A stretch of DNA of 64,000 bases from Pikeienuella piscinae (GCF_011044155.1 NZ_CP049056.1:2980001-3044000); one strand, 5' to 3'; shown: positions 35,278 to 43,464, counted from the stretch's first letter. Notes: a model not told the origin generated them from the sequence alone. Program-made: numbers and translations.

Positions 35278-37568
35278 GCGACGACAAGATCATCCACTTC
35301 AACCCGTGGCGGGATTTCAACGACGCGGCGCCGCTGCCCGATCCCTTCGCCGTGGAACCGGATCCCGCGCAGATCGCGCGCTTCGTCGACGTGGTCTTCG
35401 GCTATTCCGAGGGACTGATCCCTGTCCGTGGCTTCGTGGACAAGGGTCAGGGCAAGGACGGTCGGCCTCACAACATCTGGATCGACGCGGACGGCGCGGC
35501 GCCCGACAAGCTCGCCACCTTCGCCGCCTGGGGCGCACGCGAGGGTGCTGCGGTCTATGTCATTCCCGGCACGGTGGCGGCAACCGGACAGGCGCGTGCC
35601 GCCGATGTCCTGCAGATGCAGAGCGTCGTGGTCGATCTGGACGCAGGCGACATCCCCGCCAAGCTCGATCACCTCGTCCGCCACCTCGGGCGACCGACGC
35701 TGATCGTCGAGAGTGGCGGACGCACAGCCGATGGCGCGACCAAGCTCCATGTCTGGTGGAAGCTGACCGAGCCTGCCGAAGGCGCCGATCTCGCGCGGCT
35801 TTGCCAGTTGCGGGGCGATATCGCCCTCAAGGTCGGCGGCGACATGCATTTCCGCTCGGCGCACCAGCCGATCCGCGTGCCCGGCACGGTATATCACAAG
35901 GGCGGACAGGAACGGCTCGTCCTGATCCGTGAAGCCAGCGATCTCGAGTTCGATCTGGCCGACATGCTCGAGCGCGCGAGCGAGATGCCGCCCATGCCCG
36001 GTGTCGGCATGGCGACGGCCGAGCCGCGCGAGAAACCCGGCGTGGACGCGGCCCTTACCACGCCGGTCCGCGAGGGCGGCCAGGACGCCTGGACGCGGTT
36101 CGAAGGCGTCAGCATGGCAATCGGACACTATGTCCGCATGGCGCATGAGGGGCGGATGAGCCGGGAGGAGGCCTGGCGCGCGATCGGCGAATACAACGCG
36201 GCGATGATCCGGCCGAATTGGCCGAAAGACCGTCTCTGGGTCGAATACGAGCGGCTCTGGTCGCTGCACATCGCGAGGAACGGCCCGCCGCTCATTCGGA
36301 ACGACGGCGCTCCTGCGGCAACGAAGATCGCCACCTTCACCTTGGGGGCGCTGCTGGACGACGGCACGCCGATGCCTGACGACATCATCGGCCCGCGCGT
36401 CCTGACCCCGGGCGGCATGCTGGTGCTCGGCGGCGCGCCCAAGGTTGGCAAGAGCGATCTCGTCATCAGCTGGCTGGTGCACATGGCTGCCGGTGTGCCG
36501 TTCCTTGGCTTCACGCCGCCACGGCCGCTGCGCGTGTTCTATCTGCAGGCCGAGATCCAGTACCATTATCTGCGCGAGCGCATGCAGCAGATCGGCCTGC
36601 CGCCCGAGGTGATGGCCGCCGCCCGCGAAAATCTTGTCGTCACGCCGAAGCTGAAACTGCTGCTCGATGAGGGTGGCAGCGCGCTGGTCGCGCAGGCGAT
36701 CCAGCAGGCGTTCCCGGCCGAGCCTGTCGACATCCTGTGCATCGACCCGATCCGCAACCTGTTCGACGGCGGACCTGACGGCGGTGGCGAGAACGACAAC
36801 GCCGCGATGATGTTCTTTCTCAAGGACCGGGTCGAGGTGTTGCGCGACCACGTGAACCCCGACTGCGGGATCATCCTGATCCACCACACCAAGAAGCTGA
36901 GCAAGCATCAGGTCAAGGAGGATCCGTTCCTCGCGCTTTCGGGCGCCAGCGCGCTGCGGGGCTTCTACACCTCCGGCCTCATCCTGCACCGCCCCGACGA
37001 GGACGCGTCAGAGCGCAAGCTGGAGATCGAACTGCGCAACGGCCCCGCGCTGCCCTCGAAGCTGATCGACAAGGTGCGCGGCCAATGGGTCGAGATCAAC
37101 CCGATGAACGAGCGCCTCGTGCGCGCCGAGGTGGGCGCCAAGCATGACGCCGAGCGCATGCGCAAGCACGACGTCATTCTCGGCCTGCTCTACGAGGAGG
37201 CGCGACGCGGCAAGCTCTACACATTGGCGCAGTTCTCCGAAGCCTTCGAGAATACCGGGGGGCTTGGCGGGCGGACCATCGTCCACGACCGGCTCAGCGT
37301 TCTCGCCACCAAGGGCAAGGTCAAGTTCATCCGCGGCCCCGCCGCCACGCGCATCGGCCTGGCCGCGGAGCGGAGCAAATATGGCTATCTCTGCGTCGAG
37401 GGAATGCTGCTCGGCACGGGCGGCGAGACCGTCGATCCCGACACGGGCGAGGTCAAGCCGGAGCTGATCCCGGCGCTGCCCAGCCACTACAAATGCCCGC
37501 AGACCGGGGCCGTCCTGCCCGTCGAGAACCCCTCCGTCTGGGTCTATCAGGAGGAGGACGAGGCATGA
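35274..37568 (+). CDS. Primase-helicase fusion (archaeo-eukaryotic primase-like plus RepA-like ATPase)
   Basis: A 764-residue replication protein. The N-terminal ~230 residues resemble RepB/AEP primases, with the acidic motif QSVVVDLDAGDIP near residue 118 and ATKLHVWWKLTEP. The C-terminal half is a RepA/RecA-like hexameric helicase ATPase, with Walker A VLGGAPKVGKSDLVISW near 385, Walker B-like VDILCIDPIRNLFDGG, and GIILIHHTKKLSKHQ. The last part resembles a winged helix (IVHDRLSVLATKGKVKFIRG). Such a protein can both prime and unwind at a phage origin. It starts inside the nuclease stop, and a repeat array that may be that origin lies directly after it. Confidence 0.85.
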   Translation: MSDDKIIHFNPWRDFNDAAPLPDPFAVEPDPAQIARFVDVVFGYSEGLIPVRGFVDKGQGKDGRPHNIWIDADGAAPDKLATFAAWGAREGAAVYVIPGTVAATGQARAADVLQMQSVVVDLDAGDIPAKLDHLVRHLGRPTLIVESGGRTADGATKLHVWWKLTEPAEGADLARLCQLRGDIALKVGGDMHFRSAHQPIRVPGTVYHKGGQERLVLIREASDLEFDLADMLERASEMPPMPGVGMATAEPREKPGVDAALTTPVREGGQDAWTRFEGVSMAIGHYVRMAHEGRMSREEAWRAIGEYNAAMIRPNWPKDRLWVEYERLWSLHIARNGPPLIRNDGAPAATKIATFTLGALLDDGTPMPDDIIGPRVLTPGGMLVLGGAPKVGKSDLVISWLVHMAAGVPFLGFTPPRPLRVFYLQAEIQYHYLRERMQQIGLPPEVMAAARENLVVTPKLKLLLDEGGSALVAQAIQQAFPAEPVDILCIDPIRNLFDGGPDGGGENDNAAMMFFLKDRVEVLRDHVNPDCGIILIHHTKKLSKHQVKEDPFLALSGASALRGFYTSGLILHRPDEDASERKLEIELRNGPALPSKLIDKVRGQWVEINPMNERLVRAEVGAKHDAERMRKHDVILGLLYEEARRGKLYTLAQFSEAFENTGGLGGRTIVHDRLSVLATKGKVKFIRGPAATRIGLAAERSKYGYLCVEGMLLGTGGETVDPDTGEVKPELIPALPSHYKCPQTGAVLPVENPSVWVYQEEDEA

Positions 37569-37591
37569 AAACTCACGCCGTTCCGCGCCGC

Positions 37592-37792
37592 GAATTCTGG
37601 CTCCGCAGCCTCGGATTCTGGCCAGAATCCGCAGATTCTGCTTCCCGCGCGAATTCTGGATTCTGGCTTTTCCGATTTCATTTCAGTGGCTTGGAAGGTG
37701 CTTTCCAGAATCCGGAAGGTTCTTTCCGAATTCTGCTCCAGATTCTGGAAGTTCTGTTTCGGATCAATGCCTTGGAGCAGATTTCAGAATCC
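37592..37792. repeat. Iteron-like array of GATTCTGG/CCAGAATC repeats
   Basis: Within 200 bases the core GATTCTGG or its complement CCAGAATC recurs about nine times with small variants: 37592-37600, 37613-37621, 37622-37630, 37633-37640, 37651-37666 (two overlapping), 37705-37713, 37728-37735, 37741-37748 and 37785-37792. The pair at 37613-37630 forms a perfect 18-base palindrome. An open frame continues through the array from ATG 37565, but its residues simply reflect the repeats, so I do not call it a gene. The position between primase-helicase and resolvase genes suggests a replication origin. Confidence 0.7.
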
Positions 37793-37810
37793 GGAAAACG
37801 CCCCCCTAAA

Positions 37811-37859
37811 GGGGTAGGTGACCTCCCCGCCAAGCGCGGGAGGGTCACCACCTACCCCT
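37811..37859. repeat. Long inverted repeat downstream of the iteron array
   Basis: GGGGTAGGTG-ACC-TCCCCGC and GCGGGAGGGTCACCACCTACCCC pair into a long hairpin with two short bulges. No T tract follows, so a simple terminator is unlikely. Next to the repeat array it could be a single-strand initiation site or a roadblock at the origin. Confidence 0.65.
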
Positions 37860-37927
37860 GGGCAATCTCAAGGGCTGGATGTCCCGCCCATCACCCCATC
37901 GAGCACCAATCCGGAAAGGAGCCGATC

Positions 37928-38446
37928 ATGGCCCACGTATCTCTGACCCCGACACCCATGAGCGCCCCGTGCCCCGGCGCGCCTGTCGTCCTCGCCCTCG
38001 ATCTCGGCACCACGACCGGCTGGGCCCTGCAGGCGGCGGACGGTCTGATCACCAGCGGCACCGTGTCCTTCCGGCCCAGCCGCTACGACGGCGGCGGGAT
38101 GCGCTACCTGCGGTTCCGGGGTTGGCTCGATCAGCTGGCCCACGATGCTGGAGCCATCACCGCCATCCACTTCGAGGAGGTTCGCAGGCACGTCGGCACC
38201 GACGCGGCGCATGTCTATGGCGGGCTGCTCGCCACGCTGACGTCATGGGCTGAGACCGCGGGCGTCGCCTATCAGGGCGTACCGGTCGGCACCATCAAGC
38301 GCCACGCTACCGGCAAGGGCAACGCGAACAAGGACGCCATGATGGCGGCCGCCCGGGCGCGCGGCTTCTCGCCCGCCGACGACAACGAGGCCGACGCCAT
38401 CGCGATCCTGCTCTGGGCGCTGGAGACCCGGGGAGGTGTGCAATGA
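37928..38446 (+). CDS. RuvC-like Holliday junction resolvase (phage)
   Basis: A 172-residue protein from ATG 37928, which AAAGGAG precedes by seven bases; the longer open frame upstream is repeat sequence. RNase H-fold motifs are VVLALDLGTTTGWALQAADG (first catalytic Asp), ITAIHFEEVRRHVG (Glu), and DDNEADAIAILLWALE (last acidic cluster). The protein should resolve branched DNA made during phage replication and recombination. Its stop overlaps the next ATG. Confidence 0.87.
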   Translation: MAHVSLTPTPMSAPCPGAPVVLALDLGTTTGWALQAADGLITSGTVSFRPSRYDGGGMRYLRFRGWLDQLAHDAGAITAIHFEEVRRHVGTDAAHVYGGLLATLTSWAETAGVAYQGVPVGTIKRHATGKGNANKDAMMAAARARGFSPADDNEADAIAILLWALETRGGVQ

Positions 38447-38646
38447 GCGGCATGTGGTTCACGCCCAAGGGTTATGGCGGTCACCGCCGCAACCCTGACG
38501 AGGTCAAGCGCGACGGCTGGAAGGAACAGGGCCTGCTGGCCGTCGCCATCGATGACGACCGCCTGACCTGGCCCGAGCGTGAACTGGTTCGTCAGCTCGG
38601 CGAGCGGCTCTACGGCAAGCGGGAACGGGAGGCGCGCCATGGGTGA
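38443..38646 (+). CDS. Small hypothetical prophage protein
   Basis: A 67-residue protein beginning MSGMWFTPKGYGGHRRNPDE and ending with a basic helix (LYGKREREARHG). The C-terminal two-thirds (VAIDDDRLTWPERELVRQLG) is compact and charged. No family recognised. It is coupled on both sides: ATGA with the resolvase and an eight-base overlap with the next gene. Confidence 0.65.
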   Translation: MSGMWFTPKGYGGHRRNPDEVKRDGWKEQGLLAVAIDDDRLTWPERELVRQLGERLYGKREREARHG

Positions 38647-39061
38647 GTGGACCACTGCACAAGTACAGGATCGGCTTGAACTTGCGGCGGGCGTGATGCG
38701 GCAGATGCCGGGCGTGATGCCGCAGGGCTTCTTCAACGCCTGGCCCGAGTACTTCCACAGCTTCGCCGACAAGGTCGGTCAGGAACCGCAGATGCGGCGG
38801 CCAAGGCCGAGCCCGCGCCAGATCACGCAGGCCGAAGAGGCGATGCTGTGGCTGCGCTGGCTCGAGAAGGACGACGCAAGGCTCGTCTGGCTTCGAGCGA
38901 ATGGTACGCCTTGGAAGCCGATCTGCTGGGAGCTCGGGATCAGTCGGGCAACGGCGAACCGACGCTGGCAATATGGGATCGCCGTGATCGTATGGCGGCT
39001 TAACGGCCGGTCGGCACCGCGGAACAGGTCGATGCAGTTCGTTGTGCGCGGCGCAACGTGA
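38639..39061 (+). CDS. DUF6362-like phage protein with helix-turn-helix
   Basis: A 140-residue protein. It begins MGEWTTAQVQDRLELAAGVM and has the block QITQAEEAMLWLRWLEKDDA. The C-terminal helix-turn-helix reads PWKPICWELGISRATANRRW. Proteins of this kind are common before the packaging region in Rhodobacterales prophages and may act as late regulators. It is the last plus-strand gene before the oppositely oriented cargo operon at 39127-40553. Confidence 0.7.
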   Translation: MGEWTTAQVQDRLELAAGVMRQMPGVMPQGFFNAWPEYFHSFADKVGQEPQMRRPRPSPRQITQAEEAMLWLRWLEKDDARLVWLRANGTPWKPICWELGISRATANRRWQYGIAVIVWRLNGRSAPRNRSMQFVVRGAT

Positions 39062-39126
39062 CAACGGCGACAGTACCGAGCTCTTGTCACGTGGTGTCTG
39101 CAGCAGGAATGATTATTGGCAGTTTA

Positions 39127-40371
39127 TTATGCTGGATAGCTCTTTCCGTGCACCTCAAAGAGCATGATCTCGAAGCGGAAGAGATTGATTATCTGCAGAA
39201 AAAGGGTTGAGCATTTCGCAAGATATGCAGCATAGCCTAACTCCTGTTCCGGTCCGGTGCCACCCTTCCCTGACCTATAAACTATCCTGTTGTCCGGGGT
39301 GACCAGCTTGATAGACGCATGATGAGACGCGTTTCGAAGCTGATTATCTCGTTCAAAGCAGAGGTTCGCGAGCGCAGGGGTTCCATCAAATGGGCCAAAC
39401 CGACCTGACTTGTCTAGCTCGAGATACTTCTTTCTGGTCAAGGTTTGAAACTGGTCGAAAGAACGCCCTGAGGCGACGTTGTTGATGTAGGCTAGAATAT
39501 CTACGAGAGAAGAGAACGTCTCAAATGCGTTGCCATAAAACATCTTCGTCTTATCGAACTGTACAGAGTTGACGCCAGCGTTGTCATCGATTTCAAGCCC
39601 TTGCTTGACGCGGAAAATGACTTGGGAGAAGTCGTTATAAGCTAGAAAAAATTCGCGTATTATGGCAAGGTATGAATCTGCTCGATTTGGAGCCAGGTTG
39701 TTCTCGTACTCCTTGAAGAACGCCTTAAACTCAGGTTTCTCACGGTTATCCTGTACGATCTTGAACGCATCGCGAAACGGCTTCTCAAATGCTGGCTGGC
39801 TGAACAGCAGGCAAAATCTCCATAACCAGTCTTGAATGTTTTTCAGCGGCTCGTCGACGTAAAATTCTGCAGATCCTTCTTCGATCTTTCTCTTGCTTAG
39901 TTTCGTGTGCCCATTGCGATGTAGGTTCCAGGATTTCTTCAGGACCTTCCACTCCTCGCCAAAGTCAGCCGGACGGTAGGGTCGAGTGTTCTGCCACTTT
40001 TCAGGGAAATCCTTGAAGGAAACGAGCGACCCATGCCCCTCCGCCACCTCCATCATTTCCTGCATTTGAGTGATCCGCGGAAAGACTACATCCTTATGCT
40101 TTTCTTCCAAGGGGATAAGGAAGTTGGCATCGACGTTTACAATTGGCGCATCAGTTTCCTCGTCTGACTGCTCTACGTTTTCTACGGGCTCGCCAAGGAA
40201 TTGCGGGATTGGACTGCCTTCAGGCTTAATCACGCGCAGACCCACGGTCAGTTCTTCTCCACAGCCGGTGCATTGAAAAGTGTGGGTTTGATATGGCTCG
40301 TGACCGAGGCCGATCCGAACAGTGTGGTTCTGGCCGCACGTGGTGCAACGAAATGATGTCCGGACGATCAT
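39127..40371 (-). CDS. Zinc-ribbon protein with HEPN-like RNxxxH motif (prophage cargo)
   Basis: A 414-residue protein I do not recognise as a whole. The N-terminus has a zinc ribbon (CTTCGQNHTVRIG and FQCTGCGEELTVG, four Cys in residues 9-42). An acidic linker follows, then a long helical region. Near residue 345, DNQLRNASHHASIKL contains R-N-x-x-x-H, the catalytic signature of HEPN ribonucleases, in a helical C-terminal domain. GC is far below the prophage average and the gene faces against the phage operons, so it is acquired cargo. HEPN proteins of phage and defence loci often cleave RNA to stop infection. That role here is inference from one motif. Confidence 0.72.
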   Translation of the reverse strand: MIVRTSFRCTTCGQNHTVRIGLGHEPYQTHTFQCTGCGEELTVGLRVIKPEGSPIPQFLGEPVENVEQSDEETDAPIVNVDANFLIPLEEKHKDVVFPRITQMQEMMEVAEGHGSLVSFKDFPEKWQNTRPYRPADFGEEWKVLKKSWNLHRNGHTKLSKRKIEEGSAEFYVDEPLKNIQDWLWRFCLLFSQPAFEKPFRDAFKIVQDNREKPEFKAFFKEYENNLAPNRADSYLAIIREFFLAYNDFSQVIFRVKQGLEIDDNAGVNSVQFDKTKMFYGNAFETFSSLVDILAYINNVASGRSFDQFQTLTRKKYLELDKSGRFGPFDGTPALANLCFERDNQLRNASHHASIKLVTPDNRIVYRSGKGGTGPEQELGYAAYLAKCSTLFLQIINLFRFEIMLFEVHGKSYPA

Positions 40372-40553
40372 GTTTGGCCTACATTCTTCTTTGTGGCGGT
40401 GCTCGGCTCCGCTTCATCGTCAGGCTGATAGGCCTTCACCAGGCTCGGGCGAGCGTCCTCATCGGCTAAGTGTCTAGTGCTGGTGTTGGCGCACCGCAAG
40501 AAAGCAGCACGGAACGAGAAGCCTCGGTGCAAATCGTCAACGCGTTCTGTCAA
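40368..40553 (-). CDS. Candidate small ORF coupled to the HEPN-like gene
   Basis: A 61-residue frame beginning TTG (TERVDDLHRGFSFRAAFLRC) and ending STATKKNVGQT. AGGAG lies nine bases before the TTG. The stop overlaps the next ATG (ATGA), which is how operon partners are usually arranged. The same frame remains open far upstream, but that part lacks coding character. No family recognised. If real, it could be an antitoxin-like or regulatory partner of the HEPN-like protein. Confidence 0.4.
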   Translation of the reverse strand: MTERVDDLHRGFSFRAAFLRCANTSTRHLADEDARPSLVKAYQPDDEAEPSTATKKNVGQT

Positions 40554-40569
40554 GTCTTGCTTCTCCTGT

Positions 40570-40604
40570 GAGACAATTTCTTGCGAGACATCGGACCGCG
40601 AGAC
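40570..40604. promoter_or_regulatory. Three GAGAC direct repeats at 15-base spacing
   Basis: TGTGAGAC, TGCGAGAC and CGCGAGAC place GAGAC at 40570, 40585 and 40600, exactly 15 bases apart. They lie just upstream of the ribosome-binding site of the small ORF at 40553 and are a candidate operator for that operon. The regulator is unknown. Confidence 0.45.
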
Positions 40605-40965
40605 GGATCGCCCCAAAGCCGCTATCTGTAGCAATATACTCGGGAGAGGATCGCGCAGGCACAAGCCGCGCCGCGGCTTCCGGGATCCAGCGAGGGGTCC
40701 AGCCGGGGTCCGATGGGCTAACCCATTGAGTTCGCGGTTCCTTCCTGGCGATATTCGTATGCTGGCGGGCGAAGCGCGCAATATCGCCAGCGACAGGGCC
40801 GGTTTTTTGGGAAGCCACCCCAGCGGGTATCCACCCGCGATCTGCTCAAAACTACAACAAAACAAACTCTTCAAACCGGACACGCCCGGTGGCCGCTGGA
40901 CCCTTTGCGGAGTCCAGGCTGGCTGCCGGTGTCCGGAGTCCACCCCATTGAGGCGAACCGACATC
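40605..40965. other. Structured leader between cargo operon and ParB-methyltransferase gene
   Basis: No gene is supported. The region has a perfect 11-base inverted repeat, CTGGCGATATT (40745-40755) with AATATCGCCAG (40780-40790). It also has a nested hairpin from CCGGACAC (40876-40883) pairing GTGTCCGG (40929-40936), with inner TGGAC/GTCCA. These may control the methyltransferase gene that starts at 40966. Confidence 0.5.
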
Positions 40966-42294
40966 ATGACGCTGAGCTTTGCCCCGGACGCGATTGAGAC
41001 CTGGCCGCTGGCCAAGCTCCAGCCCTATGCGAAAAACGCGAAGGCGCATGGCGCGGATCAGGTCGCGAAGATCGCCGCGAGCATGGCGGAGTTCGGCTGG
41101 ACCGTGCCGTGCTTGGTCGCCGACGATGGCGAGCTGATCGCGGGCCACGGGCGGGTGCTTGCCGCTACGCAGCTCGGGCTGACCGAAGCGCCAGTGATCG
41201 TGCTCGGGCATCTGACCGAGGCGCAGCGGCGGGCTTACCGGATCGCGGACAACAAGCTGACCGAACTAGGCACCTGGGACGAGGCGCTGCTGTCTGCGGA
41301 ACTGAACGACCTGCTGGCGGAGGACTACGATCTATCTCTGGTCGGTTTTTCCGATGGTGAGTTGGACAAGCTGCTGGCCTATGTGCCGGAGGAGGATGGC
41401 GACGAAGTTGGTGCCGGGGGCTCTGTGCCGCCGGTGACCATTCCCGAGCCGCCGCGCAATCCGACATCGCAAACCGGCGACCTGTGGATCCTCGGCGATC
41501 ACCGGTTGCTCTGCGGCGACAGCACCAGCGTTGCCGATGTACGCCGCCTGATGAATGGCGAGCGGGCGATCCTGTTCGCGACCGATCCGCCGTACCTCGT
41601 CGACTACGACGGCTCGAACCATCCGACACGGAACAAGGATTGGTCGGCGTCTTATGGCACCACCTGGGACGACAGCAGCCAAGGTGCGGAACTGTACGAT
41701 GGCTTCATCGCCGCCGCAGTGGCTGAGGCAATCGCCGAGAACGCTGCCTGGTATTGCTGGCACGCCTCGCGTCGTCAGGCGATGCTGGAAGCCTGCTGGG
41801 AGAAGGCTGGGGCATTCGTTCACCAGCAGATCATCTGGGTGAAAGACCGCGGCGTGCTGACCCGGTCCCACTACCTCTGGAAGCACGAGCCTTGCTTCAT
41901 GGGCTGGCGCCGTCCCAATCGGCCGCCGAAAGTGGCCGAGGAAACCCTACCGTCGACTTGGGCGCTGCCCAGCTTCGCCAAGGACGACCGGCCCGACCAC
42001 CCAACGCCGAAACCACTCGACGCCTTCGGGATTCCGATGCGCCAGCATGTGGCGCGCGGCGGCCTTTGTTACGAGCCGTTCTGTGGCTCCGGGTCGCAGA
42101 TCATGGCTGGCGAGGCCAACGGTCGTCGTGTCTTCGCGATGGAGATCAGCCCAGCCTATGTCGATGTCGCCGTGGAGCGCTGGCAGGCCGAAACCGGTCG
42201 CGAGGTGATCCTTGATGGGGACGGTCGGACCTTCGACGAGTCCAAAGCCGAGCGGCTGGGCCAGTCAGCGAACGAAGAGGAAGCGGCCGCATGA
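40966..42294 (+). CDS. ParB-like domain fused to a DNA methyltransferase (phage)
   Basis: A 442-residue fusion. Residues 1-110 form a ParB-N-like domain (WPLAKLQPYAKNAKAH, DGELIAGHGRVLAATQLGL). Residues ~190-430 are a beta-class methyltransferase, with motif IV FATDPPYLVDYDGS near 205 and motif I LCYEPFCGSGSQIMAG near 367. DPPY points to N6-adenine (or N4-cytosine) methylation. The ATG at 40966 was chosen because the upstream open frame runs through structured leader DNA. Such fusions are common in prophages just before terminase genes. Protection against host restriction or control of packaging are the usual suggestions. Confidence 0.9.
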   Translation: MTLSFAPDAIETWPLAKLQPYAKNAKAHGADQVAKIAASMAEFGWTVPCLVADDGELIAGHGRVLAATQLGLTEAPVIVLGHLTEAQRRAYRIADNKLTELGTWDEALLSAELNDLLAEDYDLSLVGFSDGELDKLLAYVPEEDGDEVGAGGSVPPVTIPEPPRNPTSQTGDLWILGDHRLLCGDSTSVADVRRLMNGERAILFATDPPYLVDYDGSNHPTRNKDWSASYGTTWDDSSQGAELYDGFIAAAVAEAIAENAAWYCWHASRRQAMLEACWEKAGAFVHQQIIWVKDRGVLTRSHYLWKHEPCFMGWRRPNRPPKVAEETLPSTWALPSFAKDDRPDHPTPKPLDAFGIPMRQHVARGGLCYEPFCGSGSQIMAGEANGRRVFAMEISPAYVDVAVERWQAETGREVILDGDGRTFDESKAERLGQSANEEEAAA

Positions 42295-42515
42295 AGCAAT
42301 CACGGGCCATGTCGCTGATCGAGTCCGTCGCCAACGTGATCGTCGGGTACGGCGTCGCGGTCGTGACGCAGATCATGATCTTCCCGGTCTTCGGGCTGCA
42401 CACGACGCTGGCGCAGAACTTGAAGATGGGCGCGGTGTTCACGGTGGTGAGCATCGCCCGGTCCTTCGCCTTGCGGCGGGTTTTCGAGTCGATCCGGATG
42501 CGGAGCGCCAAATGA
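42291..42515 (+). CDS. DUF7220-like small membrane protein
   Basis: A 74-residue protein with one or two membrane-spanning stretches (SVANVIVGYGVAVVTQIMIF and LKMGAVFTVVSIARSFALRR). These small proteins are found almost only in prophages, next to ParB-methyltransferase or terminase genes. The start overlaps the methyltransferase stop by four bases. Function is unknown; the hydrophobic profile does not by itself make it a holin. Confidence 0.75.
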   Translation: MKQSRAMSLIESVANVIVGYGVAVVTQIMIFPVFGLHTTLAQNLKMGAVFTVVSIARSFALRRVFESIRMRSAK

Positions 42516-42568
42516 TCGACCGCCGCCCCGGCGGGACGGCGGTCATGAACTTCTCGGGGTCGCTTGCG

Positions 42569-43132
42569 TCAGGCTGCAGGCAGTTTGTACACGCGCCCTC
42601 GATCCTCGACCTTCTCCGAGGTCACCTCGAGCCCGAGTTTCTTCTTCAGCGCCCCGGCCATCGCGCCGCGCACCGTGTGCGACTGCCAGTTCGTGGCGGC
42701 CATGATCTCCTCGATGGTCGCGCCGTCCGGTGCCCGCAGCATCGCGATCAGGGTGGCCTGCTTGGTGCCCTCGCGCGGCGTGCGCGTCTTGGGCGCGGCT
42801 TCGGGTCCGGTGGGAGCGTCCGGCGCGGCCTCCTCGGTCGGCGCGTCCGCAGGCGCGGTGTTCGCGTCGTCGGGCTCGACGCCGATGGCGGCGAGGCCTG
42901 CGTCGGTGGCGATCAGCGTGACGCCATGGCCGTCGCCGGTCTCGCGCCAGACGAGCTCGCCCTTGCGCATGTCGGCGTCGACCTCTTCGATGAAGCCCTT
43001 CGCGAGCATCGCGCTGGCCACCTTGGCAGCGGCCCCGCCGCGCAGGCTGTTAGGCAGCGGCAGGGCCATGCGGTCCTCGTTCTGGGCCGCGCGGGACAGG
43101 ATGATTGTCTGCGTGTCGGAAAGCTTGGTCAT
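42569..43132 (-). CDS. DUF3489 domain protein
   Basis: A 187-residue protein from ATG 43132. The N-terminus TKLSDTQTIILSRAAQNEDR and the C-terminal winged-helix-like REGTKQATLIAMLRAPDGAT, followed by WQSHTVRGAMAGALKKKLGL, are typical of DUF3489, a predicted DNA-binding family frequent in alphaproteobacterial phages. An acidic proline/alanine linker separates the two. It lies on the opposite strand to the structural genes together with two small genes, suggesting a regulatory operon reading away from the terminase promoter. Confidence 0.85.
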   Translation of the reverse strand: MTKLSDTQTIILSRAAQNEDRMALPLPNSLRGGAAAKVASAMLAKGFIEEVDADMRKGELVWRETGDGHGVTLIATDAGLAAIGVEPDDANTAPADAPTEEAAPDAPTGPEAAPKTRTPREGTKQATLIAMLRAPDGATIEEIMAATNWQSHTVRGAMAGALKKKLGLEVTSEKVEDRGRVYKLPAA

Positions 43133-43227
43133 GGGGTCGTCTCCGTGTTCGGACCGCGACCGTCGCGGTCTTCTACGACCCCAAGCCGCGCAGGGTGCGC
43201 GGCCGGAGTTTGGGCGTCTGCCCGAGG

Positions 43228-43464
43228 TCAGATCAGCCCGAGATCCCGCAGGAGCGCAGTGGCAGCTGGCAGCCGGTCGGTGGCTACGTCGATGGCGATG
43301 GTCATGCTGTCGGCGGTGATGCGTGCGGGAATGTCGGCTTCCTCGCGGAGCGATGCTTCGATCTCGTCCAGAACCGCCGGGATGCGGCTGGTATCCCAAG
43401 GCTCGTTGAGGCCGCGAATGGCGATGCGGATGGTGCTGGTTTCCATGGCGTTGGCTCCTGTCAT
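43228..43464 (-). CDS. Small hypothetical phage protein
   Basis: A 78-residue protein. ATG 43464 overlaps the upstream stop (ATGA); an internal Met (METSTIRIAIRG) at 43446 is an alternative start. It has an alternating strand-helix pattern (IPAVLDEIEASLREEADIPA, ADSMTIAIDV) but no recognised family. It is in the minus-strand operon 43730-42569. Confidence 0.6.
   Translation of the reverse strand: MTGANAMETSTIRIAIRGLNEPWDTSRIPAVLDEIEASLREEADIPARITADSMTIAIDVATDRLPAATALLRDLGLI

Noticed and set aside
35022-36989. A 655-codon minus-strand open frame
   Set aside because: Antisense to the nuclease and primase-helicase genes; no domain seen.
37565-37927. An N-terminal extension of the resolvase gene from ATG 37565
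   Set aside because: It translates the repeat array and hairpin; a ribosome-binding site and family length favour ATG 37928.
40554-41015. The upstream part of the minus-strand open frame 40368-41015
   Set aside because: It overlaps the methyltransferase start and the structured leader and has no coding character; only the last 61 codons have a ribosome-binding site and coupling.
42291-42515. Holin
   Set aside because: Small and hydrophobic, but it matches the prophage DUF7220-like type and no endolysin gene is nearby.
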